Shown piece by piece: positions 8,263-17,433 of a stretch of 64,000 bases of DNA. Every line of letters starts with the position of its first letter. Within the stretch, counting starts at the first letter, position 1. The translations under genes were made by a program, and so were the position numbers. The notes beneath the pieces were generated by a model, which ran no database searches, was not told the origin of the DNA, and was given only the letters and a program-made list of their open reading frames with translations. The stretch is from Bacillus sp. FJAT-49736. Its GTDB lineage: Bacteria > Bacillota > Bacilli > Bacillales > Bacillaceae_C. Location of the stretch: contig NZ_JAGYPI010000001.1 of assembly GCF_018343615.1 (NCBI RefSeq), forward strand, positions 620,001 to 684,000, written 5' to 3'.

Positions 8263-9813
8263 ATGGATCCAAAAAATCAATTTAAAAATCTATTGATATC
8301 GGTAATGAGACAACTATGGCTATTACATGTGACAAAGCAAATACAGCTCCTGTTCTTGCTAACAGGAGCATACTCTTTCCTACTATTTTTAATATCTAGG
8401 ATATTGGTGATTCCATATATTTACAAATATTGGTTAATAGGTTTCTTTATCATTATTCTTTTTGGCACCTTAAGGATATTTCGGCAGAGGCCAACTTTCA
8501 AGCAGTCTGTTCAGTTGTATGATGATTTTCTTGGGGAAAACAGAGCAGGAACCGCCTTTGCTTTTATAGAACGAGAGGAAGAAATCTATCAATTACAGAG
8601 AAATGATGCAGTTAAGCAAATGAAAGAAACAAAGAACCAGGTTTTACAACGTAAGAAAAAGTGGATCTATTCTATGTGGATAATATGTGGCATCCTCCTA
8701 TGGTCCGGTGCAGCTGCATCCCACTTCATACCGAATGCAACCATGCATGCCGCAAAGCAAAAGGAAAAGGAACTGGAATTAATAAAGAAAGTGGAAAAGA
8801 AGCTTGGAAAACAAGCAAAAGTACAAACAAATAAGGAATTGGAAAAAACGCTTGAAAAAGTAAAAAAAGACTTGAAATCCTCAAAGGATGCAAGGGAAGC
8901 ATTAAATAAGTTAATAAAGCAAAATAATCAGCTTGAATTAAAGCAATATAAGGCAAATGTGCAAAAAGCGAAGCTGCAAAACCTTCAAAACGATTTAAAA
9001 AGTGCGGGATTGAATTCATTGGCAAAGGCACTTTCTCAAAATGATATTAAGAGTCTTGGAAAGGAGTTTGACCGTTTAAAACAAAACTGGAATCAATTAT
9101 CGGAAAAGCAGAAGCAAGCTTTACAGCAATTATCGAATTCTACAAAACCTCTTACAAAGGAGGAACTTTCTAAGCTTAAGAAGCAATTAAAGGATGCCAT
9201 AATATTAGCTGGACAACAAAAGGATCTGCAGCTTGCCCAAGATGCAATCCAGAAATCTGCTTTAGATCTGCAGCAAGCTATGATTACTGAAGGAATGCTG
9301 GATTCAAACGAAGTTGCTTACTCTCCAAATAAGGAATCATCTCCTCAATCGAGTAAAGGGAATACTGGTACAGGCAATAAAGCGACTAATCAAAACAACG
9401 GGCAAGGAACAGCAAATGGACAAGGAGCAGGTCAAGGTCAGGGACAAGGGCAAACTGGTGCTACGGGAAATGGCAACGGAAGTGGTAATGGTAATGGTAA
9501 TGGACAAGGTGGAAATGGTGGTAGCAAAGGACGAGGTGCTGGCCGAGGTCAGGGGGATCGGAAGTTTTTAACAATACCGGATAAAGTCAATGGTGGAACA
9601 AATATAGAAAAGGATTTAGGTAAGCTTGGGCCTGGTGGAAATCAGCAGCAAACCTCAGGGAATGGTCCTGTCCTAAGGGGAAGCATCCGCCCCTATGAAG
9701 AAGTATATGGACAGTATGAGCGAGCATTTCGTGACAATGCAGAGCGGATTCAACTGCCTTCTCAACTAGAGGAACTAGTAAAGCAATATTTTACGAATTT
9801 AAATCCAGATTAA
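8263..9813 (+). CDS. Coiled-coil membrane protein with Gly/Asn/Gln-rich linker
   Basis: I do not recognise a named family with certainty; the layout recalls DUF4175-type proteins. Three hydrophobic segments lie at about 28-46, 50-70 and 136-155. A Lys/Gln/Glu-rich, probably coiled-coil region spans about 165-330. A low-complexity Gly-Asn-Gln segment follows at about 360-435, and a compact C-terminal motif (RPYEEVYGQYERAFRDNAE) closes the protein. The start ATG 8263 has GGTGAT upstream. The gene lies between the ABC permease and the MoxR ATPase. The long helix plus flexible linker suggests a scaffold that could reach partners, which is inference. Confidence 0.78.
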   Translation: MDPKNQFKNLLISVMRQLWLLHVTKQIQLLFLLTGAYSFLLFLISRILVIPYIYKYWLIGFFIIILFGTLRIFRQRPTFKQSVQLYDDFLGENRAGTAFAFIEREEEIYQLQRNDAVKQMKETKNQVLQRKKKWIYSMWIICGILLWSGAAASHFIPNATMHAAKQKEKELELIKKVEKKLGKQAKVQTNKELEKTLEKVKKDLKSSKDAREALNKLIKQNNQLELKQYKANVQKAKLQNLQNDLKSAGLNSLAKALSQNDIKSLGKEFDRLKQNWNQLSEKQKQALQQLSNSTKPLTKEELSKLKKQLKDAIILAGQQKDLQLAQDAIQKSALDLQQAMITEGMLDSNEVAYSPNKESSPQSSKGNTGTGNKATNQNNGQGTANGQGAGQGQGQGQTGATGNGNGSGNGNGNGQGGNGGSKGRGAGRGQGDRKFLTIPDKVNGGTNIEKDLGKLGPGGNQQQTSGNGPVLRGSIRPYEEVYGQYERAFRDNAERIQLPSQLEELVKQYFTNLNPD

Positions 9814-9828
9814 GGAGTGTGATGAAAT

Positions 9829-10830
9829 ATGCTACAGGCAAAAGAAGAACTGTTTCAATATACAATCAGGCTTTTGCAGCAAACAAAGGAGGAAATTCAA
9901 ACATTTATTGTTGGGCAAGAGGAAACGGTGGATCAAGTTTTATGGACAATATTTTCTGGCGGTCATGCACTTTTAGAAGGATTGCCGGGACTTGGGAAAA
10001 CAATGCTCATTAGAACGATTGCGGATGTTTTGGATTTATCCTTTTCTCGTATCCAATTCACTCCAGATTTGATGCCTTCTGATATAACGGGAACGATGAT
10101 CATTCAACCGGTTGAGTCAGGTAAACAGCATTTTGAATTTCACAAGGGACCGATTTTTTCAAATATTGTCTTGGCAGATGAAATAAACCGTGCTACCCCG
10201 AAAACACAAAGTGCCTTGTTAGAAGCAATGGCGGAGAAGACGATTACCGTATTAGGGGATACAAAGATGCTGGAGGCGCCTTTTTTTGTTCTTGCTACTC
10301 AAAATCCAATTGATATGGAAGGTACCTATCCACTTCCTGAAGCTCAGATGGACCGTTTTATTAGTAAAATTAATGTAAAATATCCAAATAAAGAAGAATT
10401 GAAAGAAATAATTAGAAGAACGACTGGAATGGAATCTAAGCCATTGAACAAGGTCATGACAAAGGATGATGTATTAAAAATCCAGTTATTAGCTCGAGAA
10501 ATGATTGTTTCAGATGAAATTCTTGAATTTGCTGTTACGCTTATTTCCGCTACACATCCTGATTCTGCTGATTCGCCGGAATCTATCCGGAAATATGTTC
10601 AATTCGGCAGTGGCCCAAGAGGTGTGCAAAGTTTAATTCAAATGGCAAAAACTCGCGGCTTGTTCCAAGGTAGGTATCATGTATCCATTGGAGATATTAA
10701 GCATGTTGCTTTCCCGGTGCTTAGACACCGCATTCTCTTAAATTATGAAGGGGAAGCAAGCGGGACAAGTCCTGATAACCTTATTGAGGATTGTATAGCG
10801 GCAGTGCAAAAAACGGTGATAAGTAAATGA
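9829..10830 (+). CDS. MoxR-family AAA+ ATPase
   Basis: This 333-residue cytosolic AAA+ ATPase of the MoxR branch has a Walker A (GLPGLGKT, about 51-58), Walker B (VLADEINR, about 113-120), the helix-2-insert region and sensor 1 (ATQNP). The block GTYPLPEAQMDRF is characteristic of MoxR. The family is thought to act as chaperones or metal-insertion machines for von Willebrand A proteins, as with RavA-ViaA and the Bat clusters. Three such partners (DUF58 and two VWA proteins) follow in the same operon. It overlaps the DUF58 gene by ATGA. A competing frame opens at 9819 but encodes no conserved protein. Confidence 0.93.
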   Translation: MLQAKEELFQYTIRLLQQTKEEIQTFIVGQEETVDQVLWTIFSGGHALLEGLPGLGKTMLIRTIADVLDLSFSRIQFTPDLMPSDITGTMIIQPVESGKQHFEFHKGPIFSNIVLADEINRATPKTQSALLEAMAEKTITVLGDTKMLEAPFFVLATQNPIDMEGTYPLPEAQMDRFISKINVKYPNKEELKEIIRRTTGMESKPLNKVMTKDDVLKIQLLAREMIVSDEILEFAVTLISATHPDSADSPESIRKYVQFGSGPRGVQSLIQMAKTRGLFQGRYHVSIGDIKHVAFPVLRHRILLNYEGEASGTSPDNLIEDCIAAVQKTVISK

Positions 10831-11696
10831 CAATGCTCTCTTCGGAATTATTGGCTAGACTCAGGAAGGTAACGATAATGGTTCGAACGCGTAAACGCGG
10901 AATGCACAAAGGGGTAAGAAAATCTCCAAAGTTTGGTTCATCCCTCGAATTTTCCGATTTTCGTACGTATCAACCTGGGGATGATCTTCGGCAAATTGAT
11001 TGGAATATATATGGAAGAACAAAAAAACATTACATTAAACGTTTTCTGGATGAGCAGGAAATTAAAACAGCAGTTTATTTGGACTCTACATCCTCTGTTA
11101 CAGCCATCGAAAGTAAATGGGAGAGAGCGAAACAACTAGCAGCTGCTCTATCCTATATTACCTTAACAAGTGAAGATAAGCTTTCTTTCGTACCTATTGC
11201 TTCAAACGAAGATAGGATACTGACTAGAAAAGGAGCAGTGCACGCAAAATCATGCCTTTATGAAATAATTCAATGGAGAGGGGACTCGAAAGCAGAATCC
11301 TTTACAGAATGTATACAAGGACAACTTTTGCGAGATCGCCAGTTAAATATCATCATAACCGATGGGCTGGAGCCAATTGAGAAGTATGAGATGGTTTTCA
11401 ATAAGCTAGGCTCTGTTAGAGGGGATGTATGGTTTATCCAGATTTTAAGTCAATTAGAGGAACAGCCTCCATATGTAGGAGATTTAAAATTAATAGATAG
11501 TGAGACTGCAAAGGAAGTAAATATTAGCATAACGCCAAAACTAGTTGAAGAGTATAAGAAAAAACAAAATGAGCATAATGCAAAGCTTCAGGGTTTATGC
11601 AAGAGACTGGGATTTCAATACTTTTATTTGAATGATGCTAAATCGATTGATGAAATCCTAATGAAAGATTGGCTGTCCAGAGGTTGGATTAAATGA
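10827..11696 (+). CDS. DUF58-domain protein, MoxR partner
   Basis: The 289-residue protein carries the DUF58 signature EFSDFRTYQPGDDLRQIDW near residues 39-58. It is followed by a degenerate VWA-like fold (TAVYLDSTSSV) in which the metal-site motif D-x-S-x-S is partly preserved. DUF58 proteins are regularly encoded directly after MoxR and are regarded as its partners or targets. No signal peptide or clear membrane helix is visible, so it is probably cytosolic or peripheral. It is coupled to MoxR by the 4-base overlap. Confidence 0.9.
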   Translation: MTMLSSELLARLRKVTIMVRTRKRGMHKGVRKSPKFGSSLEFSDFRTYQPGDDLRQIDWNIYGRTKKHYIKRFLDEQEIKTAVYLDSTSSVTAIESKWERAKQLAAALSYITLTSEDKLSFVPIASNEDRILTRKGAVHAKSCLYEIIQWRGDSKAESFTECIQGQLLRDRQLNIIITDGLEPIEKYEMVFNKLGSVRGDVWFIQILSQLEEQPPYVGDLKLIDSETAKEVNISITPKLVEEYKKKQNEHNAKLQGLCKRLGFQYFYLNDAKSIDEILMKDWLSRGWIK

Positions 11697-11706
11697 GGTG
11701 AGAATA

Positions 11707-13488
11707 ATGGGGATTATGAATCCAATCTATTTAATTTTAAGCCTATTTATTATAGCTGTAATTGTATTTTATTTATTTCGTAAGCAATACAAAAGTACCA
11801 TTATTCCTTCTAATCTATTTTGGGAGCAAGTAATGAATGAATGGCAGGCGTCCCCTTGGATTGATAAATTGCAACGAAACCTTTTGCTGTTGCTTCAACT
11901 GTTGATTTTATTCTGTTTAATGCTTTCTCTAATAAAGCCGTTTTGGCTAGTTAAAGGGGTAGAAGGGGATCATATTATTTTTATTGTTGATACTTCGGCA
12001 TCCATGTCAGCCCAAGAAGATGGAATAACAAGATTTGATCAGGCAAAACAGGAAATGAATGATATTGTAAACAAGTTAACCGGCCAGGATGTTACCATTA
12101 TCACGGCTGGAAATACTCCGGTTGTTACTCTAAAAAAAGAGGACTCAAAATCAATCATTAAGTCTCGGTTGAAAAAGCTTCAACTTTCCTATCAATCCGA
12201 TAATTTAGAGAAAGCAATTCACATGGCTGAATCTCTTGCTAAAAATAATAATACCTCTATCCATATTTATTCTGATTCTGTTAAGAAAAAGGAAATATCG
12301 AATTTTGCTTCCTCCATTCCGATTCAAGTACACAACATCGGTCAATCAGGCACTAATGTATCACTTCAGTCGTTTGGGGTTGCAGAACGTAACGGAAAAT
12401 TAATAGGGATTGCTGTGATTGAAAATCAAGGAAATAAGAAACAGAGCTTTCATTTAAAGATCCGGTTTGAGAAAGAGGAATTATCCAAGCAAAGAGTAGC
12501 GATTGGCGCAAATTCACAAAAAATTATCCAAATTCCATCCTTACCCAAAAGAGACTACTATACAGCAAATATTACAGCAAAAGATAATTATCCTGTTGAT
12601 AACGTAAGGACAGCAGTGTTTAGCCCTACTTACAACAAAATATATGCAATTGGAGAGGTAAACCCTTTTATTATTAAAGGATTTGAAACTGTAGGGGTAA
12701 ATGTAATTCAACTATCCGAAAAAGATTGGGAAAAAGAATCAAAAGATGGCATCATTTTAACAGAAAGTATCCCAACTGAAAAATGGCATACATCACTGCC
12801 AATCTTCGCTGTAAATCCAAATAAAGAAAATCATGTTCTAGTGCAAAAAGAAATTGAAACCAAAAATGACTCATTATTGCAATATGTTAATTTTTCAAAA
12901 ACATATGTGAAATCAGCAGCAAGTATCAATCCATCGAAAACCATGGATATTATTGCACAAAGCGGATCCGTACCACTGCTGGAAAAGGGAGAAATAAATG
13001 GTGTTAGGGTCATTGCATTAAATTTTCGGATTGAAGATACGGATTGGCCATTGCATCCCGGATTTCCCATTTTTTTATACCAATCGTATCAATGGCTTTC
13101 TGAAAAACGTAATTTCCAAGGGTTCTTTCAGCCTGGTGAAAGGAAATGGATGAATACGGATACAGAGGCGGAATGGAAAATGTTTGATGCTAATGGAAAA
13201 TATATTCGTTCCTTCCAGCTTCAAAAGGAAAGCTTTATTGCTCCGAACAAGCCTGGTCTTTATGAAATATTGTCAAATAAAAAAAGCAAATATTTAACCG
13301 TACTATTAAATGATTCAGAGAATAATATAGAGGTTTCTCCATCCTTTGCGATTAATCAGACCAAACTGAAAGCTTCAAAGCAAAGCCATGTTCAATCTTT
13401 TAGCAATACATGGTACTGGTTTGCAACAGCAGCACTTCTTCTATTATTCATAGAGTGGGAGGTGTATCGACGTGGTAATAGATATTAA
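11707..13488 (+). CDS. BatA-like von Willebrand A membrane protein
   Basis: This 593-residue protein has an N-terminal BatA-type region with two hydrophobic helices (about 6-24 and 55-77) and the motif IIPSNLFW. A VWA domain follows, with the metal-ion site DTSASMS from Asp95, then beta-rich domains and a final transmembrane helix (about 570-588). The frame opens at GTG 11698, but GAGGTGA (11695-11701) is placed for ATG 11707. The gene begins directly after DUF58 and overlaps the next VWA gene by 17 bases. By analogy with Bat clusters it is probably a surface-facing VWA protein assembled or activated by MoxR. Confidence 0.85.
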   Translation: MGIMNPIYLILSLFIIAVIVFYLFRKQYKSTIIPSNLFWEQVMNEWQASPWIDKLQRNLLLLLQLLILFCLMLSLIKPFWLVKGVEGDHIIFIVDTSASMSAQEDGITRFDQAKQEMNDIVNKLTGQDVTIITAGNTPVVTLKKEDSKSIIKSRLKKLQLSYQSDNLEKAIHMAESLAKNNNTSIHIYSDSVKKKEISNFASSIPIQVHNIGQSGTNVSLQSFGVAERNGKLIGIAVIENQGNKKQSFHLKIRFEKEELSKQRVAIGANSQKIIQIPSLPKRDYYTANITAKDNYPVDNVRTAVFSPTYNKIYAIGEVNPFIIKGFETVGVNVIQLSEKDWEKESKDGIILTESIPTEKWHTSLPIFAVNPNKENHVLVQKEIETKNDSLLQYVNFSKTYVKSAASINPSKTMDIIAQSGSVPLLEKGEINGVRVIALNFRIEDTDWPLHPGFPIFLYQSYQWLSEKRNFQGFFQPGERKWMNTDTEAEWKMFDANGKYIRSFQLQKESFIAPNKPGLYEILSNKKSKYLTVLLNDSENNIEVSPSFAINQTKLKASKQSHVQSFSNTWYWFATAALLLLFIEWEVYRRGNRY

Positions 13489-16252
13489 GTATCCTATTCT
13501 TTTTTTGTTAGTACTTCCGGCAGCATACGTATTGTACCTATTCTATAGAAGAAGTCGCCTACATAATAGATTGGAGAAAAACATTATTACGATCTTGCGG
13601 GCTATTATTTTCTTTTTATTTATTTTCGCATTAACCGTTCCGCAAATGCTGCTGCCTGTAAAAGGGGAAAACGTTATCTTTTTAGTGGATCGCTCTGCCA
13701 GTATGAGGGGTTCGGATGAAAAAATATTAGCATGGATAGAGAAAAGCATAAAATCAAAGAAACACGCTGACTCTTATTCTATTATTTCTTTAGGAAAAAC
13801 AGCTGCCATTGAACAGAGTTTGAACAAAAAGTCCGACCTAATACAACAGTTTTCTACAAAGTTGGATGAGGGAGAGACGAATATAGAAGAAGGTATTCAG
13901 CTGGCCTCTTCCTTAATTCCTGAAAATCAAAAGGGGAGAATCGTTCTTTTTTCAGATGGAAATGAAACAGCTGGGAATGCAGTAGAGGCTGCACGGCAAT
14001 TAATTGGCGAAAACACTATACTTTCCTACGTTCCAATGCAAGGAGAAATGGGAGAGGATATGGCATTAACTGAATTTCATGTTCCTTCCTCCATGTATAA
14101 AGGTGAAAGGGCAGAGTTAAAGGTTAAAATAGTCAGTGACTATCAAAAGGAAGCGGTTATTCGCATCTCCTTGAATAATCAAGAAATTATCAAGAAAAAG
14201 GTGCTGGTAAAGGAAGGGGATAACCTGTTTACCTTCTCCCATCTAGCAAATGAAACCGGAATGTTTGTATACAAGGCAGAAGTAACTGCTTCGGGTGAAA
14301 CATTTCTTGAAAATAACGAGCTTAATGGAGTCTCCAATGTATCTGGAACACCAAAAATTCTAGTAGTTCAAAATAAGAAGGATAATACATTTTCAAGAAT
14401 ATTAAAATCTTCAAAATTACAAGTGGAAACGATTTTTCCAGAGCAGTTACCGAGTTCCATATCCGGATACTTACCATATCAATCTATTATATTTAATAAT
14501 GTCCCTGCCACAGCGATTACCGAAAAAAAGATGGAAATGATTGAAAAAACGGTAAAGGACTTTGGAACAGGCTTCATCATGACAGGTGGTGATAATAGCT
14601 TCGGCTTAGGCGGTTACTTCAAAACGCCGATTGAAAGGATTCTTCCTGTTGATATGGACATAAAAGGGAAGAAAAAGATGCCATCTCTTGGCTTAGTGAT
14701 TGTATTGGATAGATCCGGAAGTATGGAAGGTCAAAAATTGAGATTGGCAAAGGAAGCTGCTGCACGCTCGGTCGAACTTTTGCGGGATGAAGATACTCTT
14801 GGACTCGTTGCCTTTGATGACCGACCGTGGGAAATTGTTAAAACAGGTCCAATAAAAGACAAGAAAAGTGTCATAAAGAAAATTCGTTCCATAACAGCCG
14901 ATGGAGGAACAGAAATCTATACTTCCTTGAAATTGGCTTATGAGAAACTGAAGCCATTGAAGCTTCAGCGCAAGCATATAATTTTATTAACTGATGGACA
15001 GTCTTCTACGAATTCCAGCTATGAAAGCTTAGTAGAGGCTGGAAAAAAGAATAATATTACAGTCTCCACCGTTGCATTAGGGGAAGATGCAGACCGAAAT
15101 TTGCTTGAGAGTATAGCAAATTACGGATCCGGCCGTTTTTACTATGTATCTGATTCAACGGTTATCCCAAGTATTTTATCTAGAGAAACAGTAATGGCAA
15201 CACGAACATATATCGAGGACGATCCGTTTTATCCCAAAATACAGCCTTACCCAGGATGGGGAAATTTGTTTGCAGGTGGCGTACCGAAAATGAATGCCTA
15301 TATCGCTGTTACCTCTAAATCAGCCGCGCAGGTTTCGATTTTAAGTAAAAAGGATGATCCGGTTCTAGCAGAATGGCAATATGGATTAGGAAGAACAGCG
15401 GCTTTTACCTCTGATACCTCTGGAAAATGGTCCGGAGATTGGGCAAGATGGGAAGGTTGGCCAAGCTTTTGGAGCAAGCTGGTAACTCAAACATTCCCGT
15501 CCTATGAAAATACCCCATATGAGATAAATGCACAAAGGGATAATGGCGGTACGAAGATAATGCTAAAGTCCGACAAGCTTGAGCTATTACCACTTGAAGC
15601 GGTAATTGTTTCACAGGCCGGAGAGGAAATGAAGGTCCAATCGAAGATGACAGCACCAGGTCAGTATGAATTAAATATGGAAGATAAACCTGGAATGTAC
15701 TTTCTGCGGTTAAAACAGCAAACAGAGGAGGGCAATAGCAAGCTTTATCAAACTGGTTTTTCTGTTCCCTACTCGGATGAGTATTTATTAAATGGCCTTA
15801 ATAAGTCATTTTTAAAGAAATTAGCCTCTATTACAAATGGCGAGCAATTAAAGAAGGAAAAAGAAGCCTTCGCACCAATAGACAAATCTTCCTTTCAAAA
15901 GCAACCATTTAGTGAAGTTTTGCTGCTTATTGCTTTTTTCCTGTTTTTTGTAGAAATCGCCATTCGTCGATTTGGAATACGAAGAATATTATCCTTACTG
16001 CCAAAGAAGAAACAAAGGCAGACCAAAGGTAAAGAGGAGATTACACATGTTAACAAGCTTATCCAAACGAAAAATCGGAGTACGAAACCGAAGATGGAGA
16101 TGACGAAGGAGAAAAAAGAATCATCACCAGATTGGAGAAAGACAGAAAAGTACACTCCTAACGTTTCTTCGGACAAGAAAATAGAAAAAAAACAAGGGAA
16201 TGAAGACCGCTTGCAACGCTTAATGGACGCAAAAAAGCGAAGAAATCGGTAA
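13472..16252 (+). CDS. Double-VWA membrane protein with amidotransferase-like domain
   Basis: The 926-residue protein begins with hydrophobic helices (about 5-20 and 40-60). A first VWA metal site (DRSASM, Asp73) follows, then an immunoglobulin-like stretch. A glutamine-amidotransferase-like segment lies at about 325-390 (FIMTGGDNSFGLGGY). A second VWA has a full metal site (DRSGSMEG, Asp413). A transmembrane helix at about 812-830 precedes a Lys/Glu-rich tail. The start is GTG 13472 with GGGAGGTG (13457-13464) seven bases upstream, inside the end of the previous gene. Two complete metal-binding sites on one chain are notable. It is the last gene of the operon and is followed by a strong terminator. 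Confidence 0.85.
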   Translation: MVIDIKYPILFLLVLPAAYVLYLFYRRSRLHNRLEKNIITILRAIIFFLFIFALTVPQMLLPVKGENVIFLVDRSASMRGSDEKILAWIEKSIKSKKHADSYSIISLGKTAAIEQSLNKKSDLIQQFSTKLDEGETNIEEGIQLASSLIPENQKGRIVLFSDGNETAGNAVEAARQLIGENTILSYVPMQGEMGEDMALTEFHVPSSMYKGERAELKVKIVSDYQKEAVIRISLNNQEIIKKKVLVKEGDNLFTFSHLANETGMFVYKAEVTASGETFLENNELNGVSNVSGTPKILVVQNKKDNTFSRILKSSKLQVETIFPEQLPSSISGYLPYQSIIFNNVPATAITEKKMEMIEKTVKDFGTGFIMTGGDNSFGLGGYFKTPIERILPVDMDIKGKKKMPSLGLVIVLDRSGSMEGQKLRLAKEAAARSVELLRDEDTLGLVAFDDRPWEIVKTGPIKDKKSVIKKIRSITADGGTEIYTSLKLAYEKLKPLKLQRKHIILLTDGQSSTNSSYESLVEAGKKNNITVSTVALGEDADRNLLESIANYGSGRFYYVSDSTVIPSILSRETVMATRTYIEDDPFYPKIQPYPGWGNLFAGGVPKMNAYIAVTSKSAAQVSILSKKDDPVLAEWQYGLGRTAAFTSDTSGKWSGDWARWEGWPSFWSKLVTQTFPSYENTPYEINAQRDNGGTKIMLKSDKLELLPLEAVIVSQAGEEMKVQSKMTAPGQYELNMEDKPGMYFLRLKQQTEEGNSKLYQTGFSVPYSDEYLLNGLNKSFLKKLASITNGEQLKKEKEAFAPIDKSSFQKQPFSEVLLLIAFFLFFVEIAIRRFGIRRILSLLPKKKQRQTKGKEEITHVNKLIQTKNRSTKPKMEMTKEKKESSPDWRKTEKYTPNVSSDKKIEKKQGNEDRLQRLMDAKKRRNR

Positions 16253-16260
16253 TATGCTAA

Positions 16261-16300
16261 AACCCATAGGTGCCTGGCACCTATGGGTTCTTTGTTTTTA
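16261..16300 (+). terminator. Long-stem terminator of the MoxR/VWA operon
   Basis: A 14-base arm AACCCATAGGTGCC (16261-16274) faces its complement (16276-16289), followed by a T-rich tail. With so short a centre, the inner bases must open to form the loop. It lies nine bases past the last stop codon. Confidence 0.75.
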
Positions 16301-16301
16301 T

Positions 16302-17326
16302 GAAGGACAATATAAGCAGATATTCACAGGAAATGTCTTTCATCGCCTGGATGAAGGACAAAACAAGCATGATTTTACAGGAAAATGTCTTTCATCGCCT
16401 GGATGAAGGACAAAACAAGCATGTATTCTCAGGAAAATGTCTTTCATCGCCTGGATGAAGGACAAAACAAGCATGTTTTCATAGGAAAATGTCTTTCATC
16501 GCCTGGATGAAGGACAAAATAAGCATGTTTTCACAGGAAATGTCTTTCATCGCCTGGATGAAGGACAAAACAAGCATGATTTTACAGGAAAATGTCTTTC
16601 ATCGCCTGGATGAAGGACAAAACAAGCATGTTTTCATAGGAAAATGTCTTTCATCGCCTGGATGAAGGACAAAATAAGCATGTTTTCACAGGAAAATGTC
16701 TTTCATCGCCTGGATGAAGGACAAAACAAGCATGTTTTCACAGGAAAATGTCTTTCATCGCCTGGATGAAGGACAAAACAAGCATGTTTTCACAGGAAAA
16801 TGTCTTTCATCGCCTGGATGAAGGACAAAACAAGCATGTTTTCACAGGAAAATGTCTTTCATCGCCTGGATGAAGGACAAAACAAGCATGTTTTCACAGG
16901 AAAATGTCTTTCATCGCCTGGATGAAGGACAAAACAAGCATGTTTTCACAGGAAAATGTCTTTCATCGCCTGGATGAAGGACAAAACAAGCATGTTTTCA
17001 CAGGAAAATGTCTTTCATCGCCTGGATGAAGGACAAAACAAGCATGTTTTCACAGGAAAATGTCTTTCATCGCCTGGATGAAGGACAAAACAAGCATGTT
17101 TTCACAGGAAAATGTCTTTCATCGCCTGGATGAAGGACAAAACAAGCATGTTTTCACAGGAAAATGTCTTTCATCGCCTGGATGAAGGACAAAATAAGCA
17201 TGTTTTCACAGGAAAATGTCTTTCATCGCCTGGATGAAGGACAAAACAAGCATGTTTTCACAGGAAAATGTCTTTCATCGCCTGGATGAAGGACAAAACA
17301 AGCATGTTTTCATAGGAAAATGTCTT
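16302..17326. repeat. 52-bp tandem repeat array, about 20 units
   Basis: Units start at 16302, 16353, 16405, 16457, 16509, 16560, 16612 and then every 52 bases to 17288. Two units are 51 bp because one A is missing. The core GTCTTTCATC-GCCTG-GATGAAGGAC is a 10-bp stem with one G-T pair and a 5-nt loop, so every unit can form a hairpin. Variants (GATTTTACAG, GTTTTCATAG, AATAAGC) recur in the same order in the first eight units, showing segmental duplication. The last dozen units are almost uniform. No unique spacers exist, so it is not CRISPR. It fills the space between the operon terminator and the ArsR-type gene. Confidence 0.92.
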
Positions 17327-17433
17327 ATAAGTAGATTCTACAAGACATTTCTGTTAAAAAGGCAATTAAATTTCCAATAGAAACAGCTTAAACGATTCCG
17401 TAAGAGTGCCAGACCATGAGTCACATCTATTCT

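Noticed and set aside
9314-9571. 85-codon frame within the coiled-coil gene 8263-9813
   Set aside because: It arises from the Gly/Asn/Gln-rich low-complexity stretch read in another frame.
16270-16458. 62-codon plus-strand frame after the MoxR/VWA operon
   Set aside because: It begins inside the terminator and continues into the 52-bp repeats, whose period is not a multiple of three; no ribosome site.
16302-17326. 52-bp array as a CRISPR array
   Set aside because: The whole 52-bp unit is repeated with no unique spacers, and no cas gene is in the window.
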